The notes below the pieces were generated by a model. It made no database searches, had not been told where the DNA came from, and saw nothing but the letters and a program-made list of their open reading frames with translations. Both the position numbers and the translations under genes were made by a program. A stretch of 64,000 nucleotides of DNA from positions 248,001 to 312,000 of the forward strand of contig NZ_BSTC01000002.1 of NCBI RefSeq assembly GCF_030269305.1. Direction: 5' to 3'. The stretch is from Kineosporia sp. NBRC 101731 (GTDB lineage: Bacteria; Actinomycetota; Actinomycetes; Actinomycetales; Kineosporiaceae). This document shows positions 44,901 through 52,435 of this stretch, piece by piece. Positions within the stretch are counted from its first letter, which is position 1, and every line of letters starts with the position of its first letter.

Positions 44901-44993
44901 CAGGCGCAGGGGGATCTGGAGACGGCCGAGCAGCACCGCCTCCGGGCCGATGAGCTCTTCGACCTCATGAAGGTGTCTCAGAACGGTAGATAA
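41937..44993 (+). CDS. AfsR/SARP-type regulator with BTAD, NB-ARC and TPR domains
   Basis: A 1018-residue regulator. It has an OmpR-like winged helix (about residues 20-105) followed by a bacterial transcriptional activation domain (110-260), then an NB-ARC ATPase (about 300-640). The P-loop is GMGGGGKT near 328-335 and Walker B is RMLLVLDNAS. A TPR array fills the rest (about 680-1010). AfsR-like proteins activate secondary-metabolite genes from direct repeats overlapping the -35 box; the two divergent promoter regions of this cluster are the natural targets. The GTG at 41937 has a GGGGGA site upstream. It is the probable master activator of the cluster. Confidence 0.92.
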   Translation: MGPATSPNSANNLDPRPGFFILGSLEVHLGNVLESFKGALQQRVLVMLLLETGRVVPVSRLVTAVWNEEPPDSAEHQVRKAVAKLRSRLPHGRDIIVTDGPGYRAVVDAEQLDLLRYQKLLRQARESLNGGESQQAVAQLREALALWRGPVLAGSGGHVVDAASTVLEEQRLSAAEQLYELRIASGEATEVTGELRALVDENPLRETLRHQLMLALYQSGQQAAALDEFARARGHLADELGIDPGSGLIDLHDRMLRQDPSLSRPERSEPRTRRPPRTPAVPDQTDEAPYTLPFDVPDFSGRTAELQWIHQAADRGPKTRPTVLALDGMGGGGKTALAVHAAHHLAQDYPDGSLFIDLHGFTAGQKPLSAFQAQGDLLAAAGIASDEILILPAGRAARWQSYMRGRRMLLVLDNASASEQVRALIPASSDTLVLVTSRSRLTGLDGVEWHSVGALAEPDSHQLLRSTLDPDRIAREPDAAAELLRLCGGLPLAVRIAAARLANRPHWTIQKLVERLRHHDRRLDELTSEGRGVAGALLLSYQAMPPEQQKVFRTLGFHPGRHLDIDEAAALLDVDSLTAENDLDELVDVRLLEATDSGLYRMHDLVRSFVQRVSQDEKADDDGLAVERLLDHYLIAAERSCDTLFPGRRTFGRREGSGRGTDDLDHKDTALQWLDQHRDSLLAAVDTAYDRGLLWHAARLPREVGFHSSIRGYDVLANAALEKGVSASRQLGDKSLTRLNLMNLAMGRWRLGELRDAVVRLEEAVDLALEMQDRHSEAECRARLGQACNSMGELERGLDLCQEANARAQELGFPRLEGSSLSTLSLIQVRLARYEEAEESAGRAVAIFDTLEEIQLSVDALSNLSQAVEGLGRFEEALVWADAALERCRRMSMPSVLPLVLARRADALTRLGKLDEAADTAGQALDKAAKSTGDIHRAVVHLAAGRVMYAQGDLDTARAQQLLAHEIACRMELRYDEACALWGLARTEQAQGDLETAEQHRLRADELFDLMKVSQNGR

Positions 44994-45115
44994 GTCCTGG
45001 TCGGAGGCTTTCCCCCGAAGAGGGATCCGGCCGGTGTCCAGAGGGGAACGCGCCGGGAAGGCTGATCGGAAGTATCAGCGGTGTCGAAGAAGACTCCTCC
45101 GGAAAAAGGAACATC

Positions 45116-45271
45116 ATGCGCCTCCTCGCGACCGCCGCTCCCGTCGTTGCCCTCGCTGCCCTGCTGGGCGGATACGCGACGACCCCCAGCACACCGATCA
45201 CCTCTGCGGCCTCCGCGGGAACGCTCGACAACAACGGCAACGGAATTCTCGACAACAACGGCAACGGCTGA
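45116..45271 (+). CDS. 51-residue secreted peptide with a duplicated LDNNGNG end
   Basis: A 51-residue ORF starting MRLLATAAPVVALAALLG, a typical short signal peptide, and ending in two copies of LDNNGNG separated by one Ile. The two copies are encoded by a 20-bp exact direct repeat (45224-45243 and 45248-45267, period 24). AAAGGA lies 5 bases before the ATG, as good as any site in the region. It sits between the AfsR-like and LuxR-like regulator genes in the same direction. A secreted signal or structural peptide is conceivable; no family is recognised. A chance ORF cannot be excluded, but the signal peptide plus repeat argue against it. Confidence 0.65.
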   Translation: MRLLATAAPVVALAALLGGYATTPSTPITSAASAGTLDNNGNGILDNNGNG

Positions 45272-45340
45272 TCCAGGCACGTCGCCCGCCGGTCCGGAAC
45301 GCGTCCTTGCTGAGAGACGCCGCAATTCGAGGGGAACAGC

Positions 45341-46054
45341 ATGACTATTCGAGTGCTCATCTGTGATCTGGTACCCGTTATCGCGGACGGTCTCAAGACC
45401 CTCCTGGAGGCGGTGCCGGACATCGATGTGGTGGGAACGACGCCCAACGGCATGGAAGCCATCATTCTGGTGCGCACCCTGCAACCCGATGTCGTGGTCA
45501 CCGATCTGCAGCTCGAGGCCATTCCCGGCCTCGAGGTGATCCGTCGGCTGGGTAGCGAGGAAAACCCGCCGCAGGTCGTCGTCTTCACCGCTTCCGACGC
45601 CGACCAGGTGGTGAGCGACGTGCTGCACGCCGGTGCGAGCTGCCTGCTCGGCAAGGACGCGAGTGCGCAGGAGCTGGTCACCGCGATCCACGCGGCGGCC
45701 GCCGGGCAGACCATGCTCGCCCCGAGCATCGCGCGCCGCCTGGTCACCTGGTTCCGCGAGCAGCCCCTCCCCCAGGAGGTCGTCAAGTTCACCGAGATGA
45801 CCGAACTGACACCCCGGGAAAGGGAAGTGACCAAGATGGTGGCACAGGGGATGTCCACCGACGAGGTCGCCCGCGAGCTGATCATCGGTGAGGCCACCGT
45901 CCGGACCCACCTTTACCGGGTGCGCACCAAGCTCGGTGTCCGGGACCGGGCCGAGCTGGTCTCCCTGGCCTACCGGACCGGGCTCATCCACTCGGCCGGC
46001 CGGGCCCACGGGAACGAGCGGGAGTTCGCAGCGAGCAGACCCAGAGCGAGCTGA
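45341..46054 (+). CDS. LuxR/NarL-type response regulator
   Basis: A 237-residue two-domain regulator. The receiver domain has the acidic pair near Asp9 (LICDLVPV), the phospho-acceptor Asp in VVVTDLQLE and the conserved Lys in LLGKDASA. The DNA-binding domain reads LTPREREVTKMVAQG, then EATVRTHLYRVRTKLGV. GAGGGGA precedes the ATG at 45341 by about 6 bases. No histidine kinase is linked. It is the last gene of the regulatory run and is probably a cluster-specific co-regulator. Confidence 0.9.
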   Translation: MTIRVLICDLVPVIADGLKTLLEAVPDIDVVGTTPNGMEAIILVRTLQPDVVVTDLQLEAIPGLEVIRRLGSEENPPQVVVFTASDADQVVSDVLHAGASCLLGKDASAQELVTAIHAAAAGQTMLAPSIARRLVTWFREQPLPQEVVKFTEMTELTPREREVTKMVAQGMSTDEVARELIIGEATVRTHLYRVRTKLGVRDRAELVSLAYRTGLIHSAGRAHGNEREFAASRPRAS

Positions 46055-46097
46055 CCTCGCCTCCGCGCCCTCCGTGCGGTTCCCCGTAGGACGAGGA

Positions 46098-46130
46098 GGC
46101 GGCCGGTACGGGAACACCGTTCCGGCCGCC
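46098..46130. terminator. Hairpin between convergent regulator and dehydrogenase genes
   Basis: GGCGGCCGG (46098-46106) pairs with CCGGCCGCC (46122-46130), with an inner GGAAC/GTTCC stem. It separates the rightward regulatory run from the leftward NRPS run. Confidence 0.8.
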
Positions 46131-46145
46131 GCCGACGAACCGTCC

Positions 46146-47216
46146 TCAGGACCGGGCCTGCTCCAGGGCCCGCAGCTCCACCCGACGGTACAGATCGGCA
46201 CCGGCCGTACGCCACAGCGCGGCGGGATCGCCGTACCGGGCCGACTCGGCCACGGCCAGCCGGAAGTACCGGTGCAGATCCAGCTCTGCCGTCATCGCGC
46301 GCACCCCGCAGCTCTGCATGCTGACCCGCACCACGTCGCGCGCGGCCTCGGCGGCCATCGCCAGCGCCGTGATCGGTGCGGTACCCACGGCCTCCGGCGC
46401 GGAGTCGACCAGCCACGCACCTCGGTACACGGCCGCCCGGGTCGCGCGTAGCGTCACCATCGCTCGTGCCAGCGGGAACGAGACGGCGGTCAGATCACGC
46501 AGGCGGCTTCCCGACTGACGCCGGAAACCGGTGTACTCCACCGCAGTCCGATGCGCACCGTCGGCGATCCCGAGGAGGTAGCCGGCCTGCCGCAGGCGCG
46601 CCCGGGTGAGCGGGCCGGCCGGGGAGTCGTCCAGGCGCGCGACCACGTCCGCCGCGGTGAACGGGGCCGCCGCGAACCGGGCGACCGGAGGCCAGCAGGA
46701 ATTCTCCACCACGATGCCAGGGGTCCTCCGTGGGAGAGCGACCAGCACCCCCTGGCCCCCCGTGCGCGTGGCCACCAGAAACGTTCCCGCGTCCACGTCG
46801 TCCACCGTGACCGCACCGTTCAGTTCCCAGCCCCCGGCCCGCGCCGTCGCAGTGACCCCGCTCCCGGCCGGCAGCGCCTCCAGACCGGCTGACGCGTGCC
46901 CGGCCGAGTCGGCCGAGTCGGCCGGGACACCGGCGTCGGCCGCCAAGGCCATGGCCCGGTAGGGGTTTCCCCGGGCCGCGCGACCGAGTTCCTCGCTGAC
47001 CAGAACCCCGGCCGTCAGGCCGAGGTCGAGGCCGCCAGAGGTGACCGGCCGCTCGAGAGCGGCCGCGTCCAGCCCTTCGATCACCGTCCCGGCCGCACTG
47101 TGGGCGCCGTCGTCCACCGGCGCCCCGTGCAGTCCGCCGACCGCGGGAAGACCGGCCAGACCGGCCCGCAGGCTCTTCCCCAGCTGAACGAAAAGTGGAT
47201 CAGGGGTGGGAATCAC
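46146..47216 (-). CDS. Divergent acyl-CoA-dehydrogenase-like protein (probable partner subunit)
   Basis: A 356-residue protein of the acyl-CoA dehydrogenase fold, recognised from its order of segments and the C-terminal helices (VYRGAWLVDSAPEAVG then MQSCGVRAMTAELDLHRYFR). The usual catalytic Glu segment near the C-terminus is not recognisable, and the FAD-contact motif is weak. It starts one base after the stop of a canonical dehydrogenase, so the two probably form a heteromer, as known for some steroid and secondary-metabolite dehydrogenases. The GTG start is at 47216. Confidence 0.75.
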   Translation of the reverse strand: MIPTPDPLFVQLGKSLRAGLAGLPAVGGLHGAPVDDGAHSAAGTVIEGLDAAALERPVTSGGLDLGLTAGVLVSEELGRAARGNPYRAMALAADAGVPADSADSAGHASAGLEALPAGSGVTATARAGGWELNGAVTVDDVDAGTFLVATRTGGQGVLVALPRRTPGIVVENSCWPPVARFAAAPFTAADVVARLDDSPAGPLTRARLRQAGYLLGIADGAHRTAVEYTGFRRQSGSRLRDLTAVSFPLARAMVTLRATRAAVYRGAWLVDSAPEAVGTAPITALAMAAEAARDVVRVSMQSCGVRAMTAELDLHRYFRLAVAESARYGDPAALWRTAGADLYRRVELRALEQARS

Positions 47217-47217
47217 G

Positions 47218-48363
47218 TCAGTACCTCTCCGATCCGAGGGAGTCGAACGCCGTGGCCATGATCTGGAGCATCACCTCGGAGGTACCCGCCGACAGGGTGA
47301 GTCCGGGCGCCTCCCGACAGGCCGAGTCCAGGGCCAGGACGGTCCGGTGGCGGTCCGCCCGTTGCTGCGGGCTGGGGACACCGGCGGCCCAGATCGCGAT
47401 GTCCTGGGCGAGTTCGCTGCTGTGGTACTTGGCCACGGCCGCCGAGACCGGGTCCATCTCGTCCGACGCGAGCCTCGAGAGAACCTCCCAGGCCAGGACG
47501 TGGTCGGCGGCCAGGGCGCCCTGCCAGCGGCCGACCTGTTCGAGATGGGCGTCGTCGGCCCCGCGGTCGACCAGGGTCTCCAGCGCCAGATCCAGCCAGC
47601 GCTCCGCCTTGAGGTAGTAGTCGAGGCCGGTACGCTCGATCGCCAGTGCATCGTTGAGCAAGACCCATCCCTCGTCCCGGGGCCCGAGAAGGGCGTCACC
47701 CGGCACCCACACCGAGTCGAGGTCGACCCGGTGGAAGTGCTCGTCACCGATGCCGGCAACGGTCGATCGAGCCACCCCGGGAGCCTTCAGATCGACCAGG
47801 AAAAGACTTATCCCCTGGTATTTTCCGGAGCCAGGAGAGGTACGGGCCGCGCAGAGCCCGAGATCCACCAGGTGCGTCTTGAGACTGAACACCTTGGTCC
47901 CGGTGATCCGGTACCCGTCGCCGTCCGGCTCGGCCACGGTCCGCAGCGCGCCGAGATCGGACCCGGCGTCGGGTTCGGTGTAGAGCACCGAGGCAAAGCT
48001 GTGACCGCGGGCCAGTGCGGGCAGGTACCGGCGTTTCTGCTCGTCACTGCCGGTCATCAGCAGGAACTGACCGACGATCTGAATGGTGTTGACGTGCAGG
48101 GTGTCCGGGATTCCTGCCCGCACCAGCTCCTCGGCGAGGATCGCCGCGTCGGTGAGGGCCCGGTCGCAACCGCCGAACTCGGCCGGCCAGTGCACGGCCA
48201 GAAGTCCTCGCTCCCCGAGCAGGCGGTAGAGCGGACGACCGTCCGGCTCGACACCGTCCGCACCGGTGGCCTCTTCCGCCGCGGTACGTATCTCGTCCGA
48301 TCGCAATATCTTTCGAACTTCTGCCCGGAAGTTTTCCTGGTCATCGGTGAATCCGAACCGCAT
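47218..48363 (-). CDS. Acyl-CoA-dehydrogenase-like flavoprotein (PCP/acyl desaturase candidate)
   Basis: A 381-residue dehydrogenase. FAD and substrate segments are LYTEPDAGSDLGALRT and VFSLKTHLVDLGLCAA, and the C-terminus keeps LSAGTSEVMLQIMA. The catalytic Glu position that normally precedes G-T-S is occupied by Ala, as in subfamilies that place the base elsewhere. GGAG lies 6 bases before the ATG and 10 bp separates it from the NRPS stop. Being in the LysX-LysK-NRPS operon, it may desaturate an amino-acyl group on the NRPS carrier domain (inference). Confidence 0.84.
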   Translation of the reverse strand: MRFGFTDDQENFRAEVRKILRSDEIRTAAEEATGADGVEPDGRPLYRLLGERGLLAVHWPAEFGGCDRALTDAAILAEELVRAGIPDTLHVNTIQIVGQFLLMTGSDEQKRRYLPALARGHSFASVLYTEPDAGSDLGALRTVAEPDGDGYRITGTKVFSLKTHLVDLGLCAARTSPGSGKYQGISLFLVDLKAPGVARSTVAGIGDEHFHRVDLDSVWVPGDALLGPRDEGWVLLNDALAIERTGLDYYLKAERWLDLALETLVDRGADDAHLEQVGRWQGALAADHVLAWEVLSRLASDEMDPVSAAVAKYHSSELAQDIAIWAAGVPSPQQRADRHRTVLALDSACREAPGLTLSAGTSEVMLQIMATAFDSLGSERY

Positions 48364-48373
48364 CTGCGTCTCC

Positions 48374-51300
48374 TCAGGAGGTGAGCGTCTCTTCGATCGC
48401 CGCGGCCACCCGGCTCAACGCCGGCTCTGCGAAAAGGGTGTAATGGTCGGCCGGAACGCCCTGGGCCAGGAAGGGCCCGGTACATACGGCCCGCCACTGC
48501 TCCTGCCGGGCGGGATCGGGTGAAGCGGTGAGCACCGTGACCGGTCCGCCGTAGGGGGCCGGCGGCCGGTACTCCTGCATGGCCAGGGCGCAGGACCGGA
48601 AGATCTGGAACCGGGAGTCCAGCTCCGACTCGGTGAATTCGGTCTCGACACCCAGGTTCTTCAGCGCCTGCCCGACCCCGAGGGAGCCCAGTTCGGGGGC
48701 CTGCGGTGCGGCCCGCCCGGCCAGCCGGGCGACATCGTGCACGAAGCGCTGCCGCATGATCTCCTCGTCGAGGCGAACGCTGTCCTCGTCGTAGGCGGCA
48801 TCCAGCAGGACCACCGGCGGTCGCTGCCCGGTGTCCCGTTCGATCTGCCGGGCCACCTCGAACGCGAGCACCCCGCCGTACGACCAGCCGGCCAGGCAGT
48901 GGGACTCCGGCAGACCGTGCGCGATCAGGGACCGGGCGATCCGTCCGGCCGTCACCACCAGGGCGTCATCGGGATCGATCGCCGCGTCGGCCGGATCGGC
49001 CACGAACCCCTGTACCCCGATGTCCTCGCGCAACGCTCTGACCAGGGGTACGTAGCAGAACAGTTCGCCGCCGGAGGGATGCAGCAGGGTGACCTGGGAC
49101 GGGCCGGAGGCACGCAGGACCAGGGGTTCGGGGTCTGTCGCCCCGGCGCCGCGCAGGTTCTCCAGGGTGCTGAGCGGATCGCTGTGGTCGCGTGGTCGTT
49201 CCCGGGCCGCGTCGATGGTGGCGGCCAGGTGCACGACGGTGGGCGAGGCGAAGAAGTCGCTCAACGCGATCTCCACCCCGTACCGGCGCCGGATCGCCGA
49301 CATCAGCTGGACGGCCTGGAGGCTGTTGCCACCGGCCAGGAAGAAGTCGTCCCGCGCACCGAGCCGCGCACCCCGCAGGAGGGGGGCGAGCACTTCCTGC
49401 AGCAGGGACCGCTGGGTCGGGGTGAGCGAGTCGTCTTCCGGTTCCCCGCCCTGACGGTCCACGTCAGGTGCGGGCAGGCGACGCCAGTCGACCTTGCCGC
49501 TGCCGGTGAGCGGTAATTCCTCGAGAAGGACGAAATACGAAGGGATCATGTACGACGGCAGACGGGCACCGAGGTACTGGCGCACCTGTGGCACCTGCTC
49601 CTGGGTGATCCCGGTCAGGAAACCGACCAGGTGCTGGGAGCCGTTCTCGTCGGTCCAGGCCCGTACGCTCACCGTCTCGACCCCGTCGAAGCCGGTCAGC
49701 GCCGACTCCACCTCCCCCAGCTCGATCCGCAGTCCACGGATCTTGACCTGCTGGTCCAGGCGGCCGAGAAAACTCAGCCTCCCGTCGGGAAGCCTCTTCA
49801 CCAGGTCGCCGGTGCGGTACAGACGACCACCGGGCGCGGTGCCGAAGGGATCGATGATGAACTTCTCCGACGTCAGCTCGTCCCGGTCCAGGTAGCCCCG
49901 TGCCAGACCGGCACCACCGATGACCAGTTCGCCCGGCACCCCGACCGGCACCGGCCGCAGGTCACGGTCGAGCACGTGCGCCACGTGGTTGGCCATCGGC
50001 AGCCCGATCGGCGGCTGGGTGTCCCAGGTGCCGGAACACTCCTGCACGATCATCGTCACGGTGCACTCGGTCGGCCCGTAACCGTTGAACAGCCGTCGGC
50101 CCGGGTTCCACCGGTTCACCAGCTCACCACTGAACGCCTCACCCCCGACGAACGCGATCCGCAGCCGGTCGAACGTCTCCGGCGCCAGCAAGGGCATCAC
50201 GGTCGGGGGCAGGTCGATGACGGTGATACCGGCCTGCTCCATCAGGGCCTGGAGCCGGTCGACGGACAGCCGTTCGTCGTCGGTCGCCAGGTACAGACGG
50301 GCTCCGGTCAGCAGCGCGGAGAACATCTCGAACACCGATACGTCGAAGGTCGCCGAGGCGAACCCGAGCACCCGGTCCTGCGGGGTCAGGACGAACAGGT
50401 CACGGCAGGAATCGATGAAACTGACCACGCCCCGGTGCTCCAGCAGAACGCCCTTCGGCTTTCCGGTGCTGCCGGAGGTGTAGATGACGTAGGCGACATC
50501 GCCGGGTCCCGCCGCGAGGGGCGGGTCGTGTGCGGGCATCAGGTCCAGCTCTGCGCCGACCTCGTCCAGCACCACCACGGGTGCGTCGACCCCGCTCACC
50601 GCGGCACCGGCCCCGCTGTGCGCGATCACAGCAAGAAGTCCTGCATCGGAGGCAACGTCCGCAACCCGTGCTGGTGGGTGCGAGGGGTCGAGCGGGACGT
50701 ACGCCGCCCCGGTCTTGAGCACGGCGAGGACGGCCGTCGGCAGGTCGGTGTCCCGGCGCAGGCAGAGACCGATCCTCGCCCCGGGCCGGGCGCCGCGCTC
50801 CCGCAGCAGGGCCGCGAGCCGGTTCGCCCGGGCATCGAGTTCGGCGTAGCTCAGGTGGATGCCCGCGGCCACGACGGCCACGCTGTCCGGCGCCTCCCGG
50901 ACCCGGGCCTCGAACTGCTCGACGACGGTGGACTCCCGGATCGGCCGGACCGGTCCGGTGGCGGCCGCGCTCAGGAAGTCCAGGTCCTGCGGGCTCAGCA
51001 GCTCGATGTCCGACAGCGGGATGTCCGGGGTGGCGGTCAGGGCCCGCAGCAACCCGTCGTAGTGCCGGGCGAACCGGGCCATGCTCTCCACGTCGAAGAG
51101 GTCGGTGCTGAAGTCGATGTGCAGCTCGGCATCGGCGCCCGCCGCGTCGGGCACGATGACGGACCAGCTCATGTCGAACCTCGAGGTACCGGTCCGGACG
51201 GGTTCGGGTGAGGCGACGATCTGCGGAAAATCAAGGGCCGGCGAGGCTTCCTCGATGCCGAAAACGATCTGGAAGACCGGCGAGCGGGACGGGTCGGGGG

Positions 51301-52435
51301 CCGGGTCGCTCGCCTCGACCAGCGATCCGAGAGACAACCCCGTCCACTGCTCCGCCTCTGACCGCACCTGGACGACCCGGTGGATCAGCTCACGGAAGAC
51401 CGGGTCGCCGGACAGGTCGGCCCGCAGCACTCTCAGATCGGTGAGACATCCGACCACCGCGGCCATGGCCTCGTGCCGGCGGTCGGTGTACGGCGATCCG
51501 ATCACCAGGTCGTCCTGGCCGCAGTAGCGTTGCAGCAGAACCAGGAACGCGGCGGTCAGGACGTCGGGGAGACGAGCGCCGGTCTCCCGGGCCAGTTGCC
51601 CCCCGCGCTCCAGGCCCTCGTGCCCGACGGCGAAACGTCGGCGCTCACCGGCGAAGGTCCGGGACTCGCCCCGGGGCCGATCGGTCGGGAACTCGAGGGT
51701 CTCGGCACCGGCCAGCCGGTCACGCCAGTAGCCGCCGAGCTGGTCCGGGCCGGTGGCGCGCAGACGCTCCCGACACCACACCCCGTAGTCCGAGTGCTGC
51801 ACGGGAAGATCGGGCAACTGCACCGGACCGCCCTGGCGGATCGACCGGTAGGACTCCGCGAGGTCACGGATCAGCAGATCGCGGGAACGGTCGTCGCACA
51901 CCAGGGCGGGCAGGTCGAGAACGAAGAGATGATCGTCCGGGCCGACCCGGATCAGCTCCGCCCGCCACACGGGAACCCGGCTCAGGTCGAACGGTTCCGC
52001 GCTCAGCCGCCGCACCCGGGCCCGCGCCGCGCCCAGTCGCTGATCGGCGTCCTCGCCCTCCGCTTCCACCCGGGACAGCCCGACGGGAACTTCCGGCACG
52101 ATCACCTGCGCAGGGCTGCCCTCACGCTCCACGACGACCGTCCGCAGGGCGTCGTGCCGGGCCACCACCGCAGCCAGCGCCCGGTGAAAGGTGTTCCCGT
52201 CCAGATCTCCCCGCAGACGCAGGCACAGCGGTGCCCCGGCGACGGAACCGTGCGGTGCCTGCTGGTCCAGGAACCGGAGCGTCTCCTGCGGTGTACTCAG
52301 GGGCACCGGGCCGGTGTCACCACGTGGCGCCGGGCCCCGCCGGGCCGCGGTCTCCACCCCCTCACGCAGGCGGGAGAGGAACCGCGCCCGCCGCCCGGCA
52401 GGCAGCAGCGCCAGGCGCTGGGTCATGTCGGTCAT
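48374..52435 (-). CDS. Single-module NRPS, C-A-PCP-TE, with abnormal condensation motif
   Basis: A 1353-residue synthetase. The condensation-like domain (about 43-480) has PALVCDDRS at 176-184 where HHxxxDG is expected, so the catalytic His is missing; heterocyclisation DxxxxD is also not met. The adenylation domain (505-985) has A3 YTSGSTGKPKG and A5 NGYGPTE. The hand-read specificity code is D-V-F-D-F-G-G-V-T-K, matching no code I know; the Asp at the fourth position would suit a basic side chain. The PCP serine is Ser1038 (GGNSLQ). The thioesterase has Ser1185 (GWSYGG) and His in ADHYTLF. The start overlaps the LysK-like stop (ATGA). It likely activates the AmCP-derived or another amino acid and releases the peptide. 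Confidence 0.93.
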   Translation of the reverse strand: MTDMTQRLALLPAGRRARFLSRLREGVETAARRGPAPRGDTGPVPLSTPQETLRFLDQQAPHGSVAGAPLCLRLRGDLDGNTFHRALAAVVARHDALRTVVVEREGSPAQVIVPEVPVGLSRVEAEGEDADQRLGAARARVRRLSAEPFDLSRVPVWRAELIRVGPDDHLFVLDLPALVCDDRSRDLLIRDLAESYRSIRQGGPVQLPDLPVQHSDYGVWCRERLRATGPDQLGGYWRDRLAGAETLEFPTDRPRGESRTFAGERRRFAVGHEGLERGGQLARETGARLPDVLTAAFLVLLQRYCGQDDLVIGSPYTDRRHEAMAAVVGCLTDLRVLRADLSGDPVFRELIHRVVQVRSEAEQWTGLSLGSLVEASDPAPDPSRSPVFQIVFGIEEASPALDFPQIVASPEPVRTGTSRFDMSWSVIVPDAAGADAELHIDFSTDLFDVESMARFARHYDGLLRALTATPDIPLSDIELLSPQDLDFLSAAATGPVRPIRESTVVEQFEARVREAPDSVAVVAAGIHLSYAELDARANRLAALLRERGARPGARIGLCLRRDTDLPTAVLAVLKTGAAYVPLDPSHPPARVADVASDAGLLAVIAHSGAGAAVSGVDAPVVVLDEVGAELDLMPAHDPPLAAGPGDVAYVIYTSGSTGKPKGVLLEHRGVVSFIDSCRDLFVLTPQDRVLGFASATFDVSVFEMFSALLTGARLYLATDDERLSVDRLQALMEQAGITVIDLPPTVMPLLAPETFDRLRIAFVGGEAFSGELVNRWNPGRRLFNGYGPTECTVTMIVQECSGTWDTQPPIGLPMANHVAHVLDRDLRPVPVGVPGELVIGGAGLARGYLDRDELTSEKFIIDPFGTAPGGRLYRTGDLVKRLPDGRLSFLGRLDQQVKIRGLRIELGEVESALTGFDGVETVSVRAWTDENGSQHLVGFLTGITQEQVPQVRQYLGARLPSYMIPSYFVLLEELPLTGSGKVDWRRLPAPDVDRQGGEPEDDSLTPTQRSLLQEVLAPLLRGARLGARDDFFLAGGNSLQAVQLMSAIRRRYGVEIALSDFFASPTVVHLAATIDAARERPRDHSDPLSTLENLRGAGATDPEPLVLRASGPSQVTLLHPSGGELFCYVPLVRALREDIGVQGFVADPADAAIDPDDALVVTAGRIARSLIAHGLPESHCLAGWSYGGVLAFEVARQIERDTGQRPPVVLLDAAYDEDSVRLDEEIMRQRFVHDVARLAGRAAPQAPELGSLGVGQALKNLGVETEFTESELDSRFQIFRSCALAMQEYRPPAPYGGPVTVLTASPDPARQEQWRAVCTGPFLAQGVPADHYTLFAEPALSRVAAAIEETLTS

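Noticed and set aside
45034-45366. Other ORFs overlapping the 51-residue peptide (45034-45366 and 45081-45344)
   Set aside because: They lack a ribosome-binding site and have arginine-rich random composition; only the 45116 frame has a signal peptide and a repeat.
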